Source: Treponema sp. UBA4307
GTDB taxonomy: Bacteria > Spirochaetota > Spirochaetia > Treponematales > Treponemataceae
Assembly: GCA_002394685.1 (NCBI GenBank)
Contig: DGUP01000029.1
Location: forward strand, 1 to 58,125
Direction: 5' to 3'
DNA length: 58,125 bases
Part shown: one piece after another, positions 8,615 through 17,258 of the stretch
Layout: each line of letters opens with the position of its first letter
Numbering within the stretch: the stretch's first letter is position 1
Notes under the pieces: generated by a model
Seen by the model: the letters and a program-made list of their open reading frames with translations, nothing else
Told to the model about the DNA's origin: nothing
Databases searched by the model: none
Made by a program: the position numbers and the translations under genes

Positions 8615-11600
8615 ATGAAAAAATCTGTTAACGGTGTCTTCACTTTTCTTGAAGGACAGCCTGTCTACAAGATTGAAAATTATGATGCAATGGAAAACTT
8701 TTTCATGACAATCACATCTGCATCAGACATCTGGAACTTCTGCTGGTCTTACGGAGGACTTACAGCCGGCCGTGTAGACAGCAATCATGCAATCTTTCCA
8801 TATTATACGGCAGACAAAGTTTCAGACGCTGCATCTTACACAGGACCTTACACCTGCGTAAAGGCTAAGAAAAACGGACAGACTTTCATCTGGGAACCTT
8901 TTTCAAGCTTTAACTGTTCTGCAAGCGTAAAAGCCATACAGGACAAGAAACTTGTAAGAAATATTTATAAAAACTATAACGGCAGCCGTGTATGGTTTGA
9001 AGAAATCAACAGCGAACTTGAACTTCTTTTCCGTTACAGCTGGACTTCATCAGAAAAATACGGAATTGTAAGAACCGTTCATGTAGAAAACCTTGGCAAT
9101 GATAAAGTTGATTTGTCGATTCTTGATGGATGCCGCAATATTCTTCCAGCCTGCTGTACATCTGATTTTCAGAACAGCAATTCTGTTCTCCTGGACGCAT
9201 ACAAAAAAACTGATCTGGATGAAGAAAGCAATCTGGTTGAATTCTCAGTTTCATCTATTGTAAGTGATAAAGCTGAACCAAATGAAGGATTGTACGCAAA
9301 CACCTGCTGGTTCTCTACTGCAGATAAAATTTCCCTGGACACAGAAGCGCCTTCAAAATTTGTAGAGGATGAAGCAATTGATTATTCAAATGTTTCAAAA
9401 GGAAAAAGATCATCTGTATATATCAATCCAAAATTCCAGCTGGATAAAAAAGAAGCAAAAGACTGGATTCAGATTTTTGACACTTACCTCACCCTTACAA
9501 AAATTAAGGAACTTAAAAAATCAATCTCTGACAAAAAAGACACTGTAAATGATCTTTTAGCAGATATTGAAAAGGGTAATGAAACTCTGACAAATTATAT
9601 TGCACAGGCTGACGGCATTCAGGACACCAGAAATAAAATGGCATGTCTTCACCATCAGCAGAACGTAATGTTCAATATTATGCGTGGTGGAATTTTTGTT
9701 AATGATGGAAAAATCGATCTTAAAGATTTCATTCTCTTCATTTCACAGCGCAATAAAGAACTTTCTAAAATTGCAAAGGAATATTTCTCACAGGTTTCTA
9801 ATCAGGAACTTACTTATTCCGAACTTTCAGAACTTGTTGAAAAGACAAATATTCCTCAGTTCAAGAGATTGTTCCTGGAATACATGCCACTTACATTCTC
9901 AAGAAGACATGGTGACCCAAGCCGTCCATGGAACTCATTCAACATCAAACTTAAGGATAATAACGGAAACTCAATTCTTAATTACGAAGGAAACTGGCGT
10001 GATATTTTCCAGAACTGGGAAGCTCTTGCATACTCATACCCTATGTACATTAAAAATATGTGCGCTAAATTCTTAAACGCAATGACTATTGAAGGATTTA
10101 ACCCATATAAGATTAACCGCCAGGGAATTGACTGGGAAATTCCTGATCCTACAAATCCATGGGCTCAGATTGGTTACTGGGGTGATCATCAGGTAATCTA
10201 TTTTGAAAAACTTCTGGAATTCTATGACGCAACAAATCATAAATCACTCTTAAGTTCATTGAATGAAAAACTTTATACAAGTTCAAATGTTCCATACAGA
10301 ATTAAGTCTTATGAAGAAATTGTAAAGAATCCAAGAAGTACAATTATTTTCGACTGGGATTTAAACAAACAGCTTAGTGCTTCTTCAAAAGAAAAAGGAA
10401 GCGATGCAAAACTTATTCTTGATGAAACCGGATCACCATATCTGGTAAGCTTTACTACAAAGATGCTGCAGATAGTTGTTGCAAAAGCAGCAAACTTTAT
10501 TCCTGGCGGCGGAATCTGGCTTAACACTCAGCGTCCAGAATGGAATGATGCAAACAATGCTCTTGCAGGATACGGTCTTTCGATTGTTACACTTTGTTAT
10601 CTCTACCGCTACATTAATTTCCTCATCAAGCTTTACAGCGAAACAGACCTTACAAGTGTAAGCATTCAGACAACTCTTGCTAACTGTCTCCAGAAACTGT
10701 ACACACTTTACGCAAACTCTGAAGTAGAAGCATGTGCAAAATCTCCTTCAGCCCGTAAACATTTTGCAGATAAGGCCGGTCAGATTTTTGAACAGGAAAG
10801 AAACACCTACTACCAGTGCGGATATTCTGAAGGTGAAAAAGAAATCGAAACTAAAGAAATCGTAAAAATTCTTCAGACAATTCAGAAGCACGTTGAATAC
10901 ACTATAAAAATGAATAAACGTTCTGACGGACTTTATCATTCTTACAACACTGTTAAAATTTCTGACAAGGAAATGGTTGTTGAATATCTGCAGGAAATGC
11001 TTGAAGGCCAGGTTGCAGTTCTTTCTTCCACTTTGCTTAAGCCGAACGAAGCAATTGATGTTATGGAAGCTTTAAGAAAGAGCAGAATGTATGAAACAAG
11101 ACAGAAATCATACATGCTTTATCCAAACAAAGAGCTGCCTGCATTCCACAACAAGAATAATGTACCAGCTCAGGAAGCTGAAAAGTTAAATTCAATTCTC
11201 AGCAGAACAGGAAACTTCTATCTGGAAAAGGATATAAACGGAAGCTACCATTTCAATCCTTCATTTAGAAACGCAAATGTCTTAAAAGATATTGCTGCTG
11301 AACAGGATGAAAATCTTAAACTCAGCGATGACGAATTGAAAAAGCTTCTGGAAGTGTACGAAAAAACTTTCAATCACCAGAGTTTTACAGGCCGCTCCGG
11401 TACTTTCTATGCATACGAAGGTCTTGGCAGCATTTACTGGCATATGGTTTCTAAACTCCTGCTGGCAGTTCAGGAAAATCTTTTTGCAGCAAAAGCACTG
11501 GGAGATAAAGATTCTGCAGAAAAACTTACACAGGCATACTACGATGTAAGAAGCGGACTGAGCTACAACAAAACTCCTGAACTGTACGGAGCATTCCCAC

Positions 11601-11950
11601 AGGATCCATACAGCCATACACCAAATGGACAGGGTGCAAAACAGCCTGGAATGACAGGTCAGGTAAAAGAAGAAGTACTTACCCGCTGGGGTGAACTTGG
11701 CTTAAGCATTAAAGATGGTTCTGTAACATTTGATCCAGTTCTTCTTGAAGCAAATGAAATCAAGGAAGACAGCACCTTAACCTTTACATGGTGTGGAGTT
11801 AAGGTTGAATACCTCTTTGGTCAAGGTGAAAACACAATTACAGTTGACGGTCAGAAACGTATTGGAAATCAGTTAACAGCTGAAGAAATCAAAAACATAT
11901 TTGACCGCAACGGCAAAGTTAAAAAGATACAGCTAAGTTTTAGTCTGTGA
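8615..11950 (+). CDS. Large phosphorylase/glycosidase-like protein, possible beta-glucan phosphorylase
   Basis: 1111 residues from the ATG preceded by GAGAGG; further in-frame starts (TTG 8600, ATG 8609) lie at or upstream of that site. There is no signal peptide, so it is cytoplasmic. An N-terminal beta-rich region (GGLTAGRVDSNHAIFPYYT) is followed by a helical domain with the motif FIPGGGIWLNTQRPEWNDAN, which resembles the catalytic (alpha/alpha)6 barrel region of cellobiose-phosphorylase-like enzymes. GH94 members are about 800 residues, whereas the beta-1,3-glucan phosphorylase families GH149 and GH161 are about 1100, a better fit. Those assignments are from memory of the families, not from a search. 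It is divergent from the sugar transporter and near GH30 and GH17 genes. It could also be an unclassified hydrolase. Confidence 0.55.
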   Translation: MKKSVNGVFTFLEGQPVYKIENYDAMENFFMTITSASDIWNFCWSYGGLTAGRVDSNHAIFPYYTADKVSDAASYTGPYTCVKAKKNGQTFIWEPFSSFNCSASVKAIQDKKLVRNIYKNYNGSRVWFEEINSELELLFRYSWTSSEKYGIVRTVHVENLGNDKVDLSILDGCRNILPACCTSDFQNSNSVLLDAYKKTDLDEESNLVEFSVSSIVSDKAEPNEGLYANTCWFSTADKISLDTEAPSKFVEDEAIDYSNVSKGKRSSVYINPKFQLDKKEAKDWIQIFDTYLTLTKIKELKKSISDKKDTVNDLLADIEKGNETLTNYIAQADGIQDTRNKMACLHHQQNVMFNIMRGGIFVNDGKIDLKDFILFISQRNKELSKIAKEYFSQVSNQELTYSELSELVEKTNIPQFKRLFLEYMPLTFSRRHGDPSRPWNSFNIKLKDNNGNSILNYEGNWRDIFQNWEALAYSYPMYIKNMCAKFLNAMTIEGFNPYKINRQGIDWEIPDPTNPWAQIGYWGDHQVIYFEKLLEFYDATNHKSLLSSLNEKLYTSSNVPYRIKSYEEIVKNPRSTIIFDWDLNKQLSASSKEKGSDAKLILDETGSPYLVSFTTKMLQIVVAKAANFIPGGGIWLNTQRPEWNDANNALAGYGLSIVTLCYLYRYINFLIKLYSETDLTSVSIQTTLANCLQKLYTLYANSEVEACAKSPSARKHFADKAGQIFEQERNTYYQCGYSEGEKEIETKEIVKILQTIQKHVEYTIKMNKRSDGLYHSYNTVKISDKEMVVEYLQEMLEGQVAVLSSTLLKPNEAIDVMEALRKSRMYETRQKSYMLYPNKELPAFHNKNNVPAQEAEKLNSILSRTGNFYLEKDINGSYHFNPSFRNANVLKDIAAEQDENLKLSDDELKKLLEVYEKTFNHQSFTGRSGTFYAYEGLGSIYWHMVSKLLLAVQENLFAAKALGDKDSAEKLTQAYYDVRSGLSYNKTPELYGAFPQDPYSHTPNGQGAKQPGMTGQVKEEVLTRWGELGLSIKDGSVTFDPVLLEANEIKEDSTLTFTWCGVKVEYLFGQGENTITVDGQKRIGNQLTAEEIKNIFDRNGKVKKIQLSFSL

Positions 11951-11991
11951 CCTTTATATAAACTCCTCTGATAATTTAAAAAACGTTTTTT

Positions 11992-12047
11992 CCCCTGCCC
12001 CAGTCGTTTAGTGGATTTTTCGACTGCTCCGGCAGGGGGATTTTTTT
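11992..12047. terminator. Strong hairpin terminator between the phosphorylase-like gene and the CRISPR array
   Basis: Outer stem CCCCTGCC (11992-11999) with GGCAGGGG (12031-12038) and inner stem CAGTCG (12001-12006) with CGACTG (12021-12026), followed on the plus strand by A and seven T. On the minus strand the stem is followed by AAAAAACGTTTTTT-type sequence, so it may also end the array transcript. Confidence 0.85.
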
Positions 12048-12063
12048 GGACAAGTAATTACAG

Positions 12064-13974
12064 ATCTACAACAGTAGAAATTTAATTAGTAGGTCAAACG
12101 CGACAGGAACCGGCCGCACGATATTTATCTACAACAGTAGAAATTTAATTAGTAGGTCAAACTCCGGTAGTAATTATAACTTCCGTGAATCTACAACAGT
12201 AGAAATTTAATTAGTAGGTCAAACCTTTCAAAGTTTAAGAAAGATAATGCAATCTACAACAGTAGAAATTTAATTAGTAGGTCAAACCAAGTACACTAAT
12301 GGAAAAGTGACACGAATCTACAACAGTAGAAATTTAATTAGTAGGTCAAACCACGGCTTCACTTAAAGCACTTTGAACATCTACAACAGTAGAAATTTAA
12401 TTAGTAGGTCAAACGAAATAAGCTGAAGACATACTTTGTTATCTACAACAGTAGAAATTTAATTAGTAGGTCAAACTTACGTAAAAAACAGTCTTATACT
12501 GTATCTACAACAGTAGAAATTTAATTAGTAGGTCAAACTCTTTCAGGAGGTTTTATATTATGATATCTACAACAGTAGAAATTTAATTAGTAGGTCAAAC
12601 ATGAATGCAACTAAAGAAGCTAATGCTATCTACAACAGTAGAAATTTAATTAGTAGGTCAAACTTTGAAAAGTTAATAGAAAGTGTTATATCTACAACAG
12701 TAGAAATTTAATTAGTAGGTCAAACAAGAAAGGGAAGAAAGAATTCATAACATCTACAACAGTAGAAATTTAATTAGTAGTTCAAACAGTGTTATGCAAG
12801 TTAGGCACGACTAAATCTACAACAGTAGAAATTTAATTAGTAGTTCAAACCCTTTAGAAAGTATCAAAAGGTTAATATCTACAACAGTAGAAATTTAATT
12901 AGTAGTTCAAACTTTGGAAGATAAAAATTATCACACATATCTACAACAGTAGAAATTTAATTAGTAGTTCAAACTATATTGATTCTTATGTTGACGGAGT
13001 GATCTACAACAGTAGAAATTTAATTAGTAGTTCAAACCCGAAGAAAACGGCGGATCAGGTGACTAATCTACAACAGTAGAAATTTAATTAGTAGTTCAAA
13101 CTTTTCTATTTAATTTTTTTGACTTGCGATCTACAACAGTAAAAATTTAATTAGTAGTTCAAACAAGTGCCGCTCGAAGTGCCGGAATGAATCTACAACA
13201 GTAGAAATTTAATTAGTAGTTCAAACACTCTGGAGAGCATCGGCAGGAATGGATCTACAACAGTAGAAATTTAATTAGTAGTTCAAACAGCCGACGAAGA
13301 AGCGACCGACTTAAATCTACAACAGTAGAAATTTAATTAGTAGTTCAAACCAATATAAACTTACATAAACTAGATACATCTACAACAGTAGAAATTTAAT
13401 TAGTAGTTCAAACCTTCGATTTCTTTATAGACTGTTAAAGTATCTACAACAGTAGAAATTTAATTAGTAGTTCAAACTCTTGTTCGTGTCATGGTCCAAT
13501 TCCTATCTACAACAGTAGAAATTTAATTAGTAGTTCAAACTTGCCACCAGAAAGCAGAACATTTTTGATCTACAACAGTAGAAATTTAATTAGTAGTTCA
13601 AACCAACCAGTAACAAAAGGCACCGAAAATCTACAACAGTAGAAATTTAATTAGTAGTTCAAACAATTGTTCCAGAACCACTAACTATTAATCTACAACA
13701 GTAGAAATTTAATTAGTAGTTCAAACAACGGGCTTTTACAGGGGATTTCAGCATCTACAACAGTAGAAATTTAATTAGTAGTTCAAACAATAGATCTTAT
13801 TGATACCGCTATTATCTACAACAGTAGAAATTTAATTAGTAGTTCAAACTTATAGCGAACTTTTGACAAAAAACAATCTACAACAGTAGAAATTTAATTA
13901 GTAGTTCAAACTTATCAAGTACTGCCCTTGTTTCAGCTATCTACAACAGTAGAAATTTAATTAGTAGTTCAAAC
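12064..13974 (-). CRISPR. Type V-A CRISPR array, 31 repeats and 30 spacers
   Basis: 36-base repeats with 25-28-base spacers. On the minus strand, the transcribed one, each repeat ends in the Cas12a handle AATTTCTACTGTTGTAGAT (UCUAC-UGUU-GUAGA hairpin). Repeats start at 12064, 12127, 12189 and so on to 13939. The 11 leader-distal repeats (12064-12725) begin GTTTGACC; the 20 leader-proximal ones begin GTTTGAAC. The repeat at 13129-13164 carries one extra change (position 13142). The leader-distal last repeat is not degenerate. The array is downstream of cas2 on the same strand. Confidence 0.99.
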
Positions 13975-14092
13975 CCTTATAGATGTACAACGGTACAGTT
14001 TCTTGCTGTTTATCGCATATATTGCGGTTAAAATTGATAAAAAAGGTATTTTTTTCATCAAATTCTCCAGTAAGACCCAGGGTTTGTAACTT
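13975..14092 (-). promoter_or_regulatory. CRISPR leader with two hairpins, one like the crRNA handle
   Basis: 118 bases between the cas2 stop and the first leader-proximal repeat. A hairpin at 13984-13997 (minus strand TGTAC-CGTT-GTACA) has the same 5-bp stem and 4-base loop as the repeat handle, with a swapped base pair. A second AT-rich hairpin pairs 14034-14044 with 14049-14061. A third small dyad CGCA/TGCG lies at 14014-14026. No convincing separate promoter was seen, so array transcription may come from the cas operon or from a weak leader promoter. Confidence 0.75.
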
Positions 14093-14368
14093 TTAGCCGA
14101 TTACGAAAACTTCTTTTTCTTCGTTTCTGGCATAACCATAACATGTTTTTTTGCATGTTTCTGATAAATTAAATATAATAATTGAATCTTCTTCTGTAAA
14201 GGTCTTCATGTACGTATTCTGTATTTCTGCCTCTATATTTTTAAGCACCGTATCGCTATTGGCAATTTCAAAAACCGAATATTGCAGACGAAAACCAAAT
14301 TTTGAAAGATATTTTGCAAACTTTGTGCGTACTTTATCATTGCTAATATCGTAACTGATTAAAAGCAT
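14093..14368 (-). CDS. cas2: CRISPR-associated endonuclease Cas2
   Basis: 91 residues with the Cas2 start MLLISYDISNDKVRTKFAKYL; Asp7 matches the conserved metal-site Asp after the first beta strand. Cas2 bridges two Cas1 dimers in the spacer-integration complex. The gene follows cas1 by 5 bases and lies next to the leader, the normal place for the adaptation module. Confidence 0.97.
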   Translation of the reverse strand: MLLISYDISNDKVRTKFAKYLSKFGFRLQYSVFEIANSDTVLKNIEAEIQNTYMKTFTEEDSIIIFNLSETCKKTCYGYARNEEKEVFVIG

Positions 14369-14373
14369 ACCTA

Positions 14374-15351
14374 TTAATCCTCCCCACCATACAAGTCAAA
14401 AATTGGAAATTCTTCTGCCAGCCTGTCTCTCATAAAAGAACGGTAATAAGACTGAAGATAAATAAAGATTTCGTTCTTGTATTCCATAATAGCTTCTAGA
14501 ATCAGCCCCACATACTTTTTTGAATTTTTCCAGGGTAAAATATACTGATTCTGATTCTTCCAAAAATCTGTTTCATTAACCTGCCCAAGATTCAAAGCTT
14601 TTATAATTGCCCCATCCACAATCGGACGAAAAGGCTCTTCTAAATCACATACAAGAGATTTCCGATGAAAAAATTGCGTATGTAAAATTCCTACATAGAC
14701 ATCAAATCCGTACATCTCCAGAAGTGCATTAATAATATTAAAAAGAATAGTATACCCAATATCCATAAGTGTATTTGTCATATCACACTTAGTACGCGGC
14801 TGCCGGATTTTCCATTTATAATCAGCAAAAAGTGATTTGAAATAGAGCTTTGCACTAATTCCTTCTATTCCCATAATTTCCTGACCGCATAAATTAGGTT
14901 CTAAAACCTCTTTTTCAAACTGTTCCAGTTTTTTTATCACATCCTTTTCTTCTTCCGTTTTTTTTCTTTTTCGTTTTAATAAAGCACACTGATTATGAAT
15001 CTTGTTAGCAATAACATGGGCTGCAATATCTGTTTTTTCGTATTCATATTGTTTTTTCCGAAGCAGTACATTACCTTCGGCTTTCGAAGGCAACATAGCC
15101 GTTACCCTAAGATTTGGCGACATAAACACAATGGAAAATCCAAACTTCTTTGAACGATCAAGTAAACCTGTAGTAAGACAGTAATCCCCGCAGATAAAAA
15201 GAATAAAAAGTCTGTAACAGGTAGACTGGTGTTTTATTTTTCCTTCTGAATCTGTAACAAGAAGATTATCATTCTTAAAACTGATTTTCTCTCCTTCATC
15301 AGTAAAAACAAAAGCAATCTGCTTAAACTCAAAATCCCGGGTACTCATCAT
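14374..15351 (-). CDS. cas1: CRISPR-associated integrase Cas1
   Basis: 325 residues. Cas1 catalytic features are visible: Glu163 in GIEGISAKLYF, His224 in GILHTQFFHRKSLVCDLEEP, and the acidic DLEEPFRPIVD motif at 236-246. It integrates new spacers at the leader-repeat junction with Cas2 and Cas4. Two adjacent ATG codons (15351 and 15348) are equally possible starts. It is tightly packed with cas4 upstream and cas2 downstream. Confidence 0.98.
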   Translation of the reverse strand: MMSTRDFEFKQIAFVFTDEGEKISFKNDNLLVTDSEGKIKHQSTCYRLFILFICGDYCLTTGLLDRSKKFGFSIVFMSPNLRVTAMLPSKAEGNVLLRKKQYEYEKTDIAAHVIANKIHNQCALLKRKRKKTEEEKDVIKKLEQFEKEVLEPNLCGQEIMGIEGISAKLYFKSLFADYKWKIRQPRTKCDMTNTLMDIGYTILFNIINALLEMYGFDVYVGILHTQFFHRKSLVCDLEEPFRPIVDGAIIKALNLGQVNETDFWKNQNQYILPWKNSKKYVGLILEAIMEYKNEIFIYLQSYYRSFMRDRLAEEFPIFDLYGGED

Positions 15352-15372
15352 AAACTCTCTCCTGATTTATAA

Positions 15373-15966
15373 CTAAAACCCTCCACAATATGCTTTTGGA
15401 GCAAGTGGACGGTCACAAAAATCATTGTAGATACAGTGAAGGCACTTATCAGCAGTTTTGGGTTCATAAGACGATGGATTAAAAGTCTGCATTGATCTGT
15501 TCGTTGCCTTGAATTTTTCGAACATTTCGCTATTTTCTTCCGGTAATTGAACAGGATAAACTTTGTTATTGTCACTGGAATAAAAACGCAAAACTTTTAC
15601 AGTGTACCCCATTTCTCGTAAGCACAAACATTGAGCATAAAGCTGAAAAACATATCCATCATAAATAGTTTCTATTTGTTTTTTTCGTTCTGTAAGCAAA
15701 CCTTTTTCTATATCAAATAAATCAATTTTTCCACACAGATTGTATTCACTAGAATAAACATCCATTCCCTGGAGAATGTTTTTATGAGTTGAATAACGCT
15801 GTTCATCTATTGCAGAATGTGCGGCCTTACCATTCAGCTGGGCACTGCCATAATACATGCGCTCAGAAAGTTCTCCATAAAGTTGATGATAATAAATTGA
15901 AAGAGGACAGAAAATAAAATCATTCAGATAAGAGATTTTCAGGTAGAGTTCCATCGGCATCCCCAT
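15373..15966 (-). CDS. cas4: CRISPR-associated exonuclease Cas4
   Basis: 197 residues. RecB-type nuclease residues: His50, Asp82 (GKIDLFD), Glu93 and Lys95 (ERKK) and the QxxxY motif at Gln108. The four cysteines for an iron-sulfur cluster are Cys20 (FIFCPLS) and Cys175, Cys178 and Cys184 (CLHCIYNDFC). Cas4 trims prespacers and selects those next to the PAM. In-frame ATGs at 15966, 15960 and 15954 compete; the last is preceded by GGGG. The 5' end overlaps the Bro-N gene by 35-47 bases, so the two are translationally linked. Confidence 0.95.
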   Translation of the reverse strand: MGMPMELYLKISYLNDFIFCPLSIYYHQLYGELSERMYYGSAQLNGKAAHSAIDEQRYSTHKNILQGMDVYSSEYNLCGKIDLFDIEKGLLTERKKQIETIYDGYVFQLYAQCLCLREMGYTVKVLRFYSSDNNKVYPVQLPEENSEMFEKFKATNRSMQTFNPSSYEPKTADKCLHCIYNDFCDRPLAPKAYCGGF

Positions 15967-16798
15967 CTAAATCAAGGAAATTATCTTTTGATATTACAGA
16001 ATGCCCCAATTCCTTTTCAGTTTCTTTACGAGCAATCCCTGCAACATTACCTCCCCGGCGTGCAACATTTTTACTTTCATCAAAAGAATCTGGTTTTTCC
16101 TGCTGACTGATTTCTGTCGTAACCCGCTCCCCAAGCATGGTAAAAATCAATTCCAGATCTGTCATATGGTCGCGAAGATTTTGATTTTTTTTTGTAAGTC
16201 CTTTTACTGATTTATATTCACTGGGAGTAAGCCCGAAAGTTGCCTTAGAAATTTCTGCTGTAAGTATGGCATAATCCTTTTCCTTAGTAATACCCCGAAC
16301 TTTCCATTCATCTGTAAGATTCTGTCTGATTGCAATTCCACGAAGGCGCTTATCAATCCAGTCTTTCGGGTAGCCTTTCTTTTCATAAAGCTCTTTCATA
16401 CGATCCTGGGCAAGTTCCGGATTTTCAATTTCCAAGATTCGTTCATATCCTACCTGGGCAAGCCACTGTTTAAAAGGTTCTGCTTTAGGAGAAGGAATAG
16501 ACTGAATTATGCGGAGAAGAGCTTTTACATTTGCGGCATCAGTCTCACGCATTTTTCCATCAGGAGCCATCATTTTCAACTGTCGACAAATTGTCGACAG
16601 TTCAATTCCATCTTCCGAATGGACACGCTTTTTCATCTTAAACCAGTAATCTCTAGGGTTAACACTTTCTGAAAGAACAGCAATTACATCCACCACAGAA
16701 AAATACCACTGCTCTTCTTTTTCATCCCAAATCGAGCGAATTTTACTATCTTCAAAAAATTTTATCTGATGAAGAGATTTATTTTCATCATTTTGCAT
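15920..16798 (-). CDS. Bro-N / phage antirepressor-like protein inside the cas operon
   Basis: 292 residues from the ATG at 16798 (MQNDENKSLHQIKFF). Residues about 10-110 match the Bro-N fold of viral and phage antirepressors (WDEKEEQWYFSVVDVIAVLS, DYWFKMKKR). The C-terminal half (TDEWKVRGITKEKDYAILTA, NLRDHMTDLELIFTMLGE, GGNVAGIARKETEKELG) resembles the DinD-like tail common in bacterial Bro-N proteins. Family members bind DNA and often act in phage regulation or DNA-damage response. It overlaps the RhuM-like gene by 11 bases and cas4 by at least 35, so it is expressed with the CRISPR genes. Role here is unknown; regulation of, or parasitism on, the operon are both possible. Confidence 0.85.
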   Translation of the reverse strand: MQNDENKSLHQIKFFEDSKIRSIWDEKEEQWYFSVVDVIAVLSESVNPRDYWFKMKKRVHSEDGIELSTICRQLKMMAPDGKMRETDAANVKALLRIIQSIPSPKAEPFKQWLAQVGYERILEIENPELAQDRMKELYEKKGYPKDWIDKRLRGIAIRQNLTDEWKVRGITKEKDYAILTAEISKATFGLTPSEYKSVKGLTKKNQNLRDHMTDLELIFTMLGERVTTEISQQEKPDSFDESKNVARRGGNVAGIARKETEKELGHSVISKDNFLDLDGDADGTLPENLLSE

Positions 16799-17258
16799 AA
16801 TTTTTCTCCTGAGCAAACTTAAACCAGTCGGCATTGGAAATCTTCATATAAGAACCGCCTCCGTTTCCTTTTAACCACTCATCGTCCATCGCAAAACCTT
16901 TTTTTATATATTCCTTTAAGACGGTATTTGCCCAAATACGAAATTGAGTTCCCCGTAAAGACTTTACACGATAGCCAACAGAAATGATTACATCCAGATT
17001 GTAATAGTCTATATTTCGTTCAACTTCGCATTCGCCTTCTTTTTGAACTGTTGCAAAATTTGCAACAGTTGAATCTTGTGGTAATTCACCTTCCTCAAAC
17101 ACATTCTTTATATGTCTGGAAATTGTAGATTTATCACGTTGAAAAAGTTCCGCCATCTGATCAAGAGAAAGCCATACTGTTTCATTCTGGAGATTAACAT
17201 CAAGTTTTGTAACTCCGTCTTCTGTTTGATAAATTATTATTTCACCTTTATTCTGCAT
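16788..17258 (-). CDS. Truncated RhuM-like protein ending in a Cas12a-like C-terminal tail
   Basis: 156 residues from the ATG at 17258. Residues 1-135 are the N-terminal part of the RhuM virulence-protein family (VWLSLDQMAELFQRDKSTIS, NLDVIISVGYRVKSLRGTQF), with a winged-helix-like region near 30-55. Full RhuM proteins are about 330 residues, so roughly half is missing. The last 18 residues (KISNADWFKFAQEKNYAK) are not RhuM but match the end of the adjacent Cas12a (NISNSDWFRFVQGKEYAE). The start overlaps cas12a by 11 bases and the stop overlaps the Bro-N gene by 11 bases, with matching geometry. Either a remnant or a new small protein. Confidence 0.8.
   Translation of the reverse strand: MQNKGEIIIYQTEDGVTKLDVNLQNETVWLSLDQMAELFQRDKSTISRHIKNVFEEGELPQDSTVANFATVQKEGECEVERNIDYYNLDVIISVGYRVKSLRGTQFRIWANTVLKEYIKKGFAMDDEWLKGNGGGSYMKISNADWFKFAQEKNYAK

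Noticed and set aside
12064..13974. Self-targeting spacers against this window
   Set aside because: Reading the 30 spacers against the genes here gave no match that I could see; a full search was not possible by eye.
13975..14092. tracrRNA or scoutRNA in the leader
   Set aside because: Cas12a does not need one and no anti-repeat longer than the handle-like hairpin was seen.
15002..15184. Open frames opposite cas1 and other cas genes
   Set aside because: They are frame shadows without ribosome sites; the opposite strand has clear Cas families.
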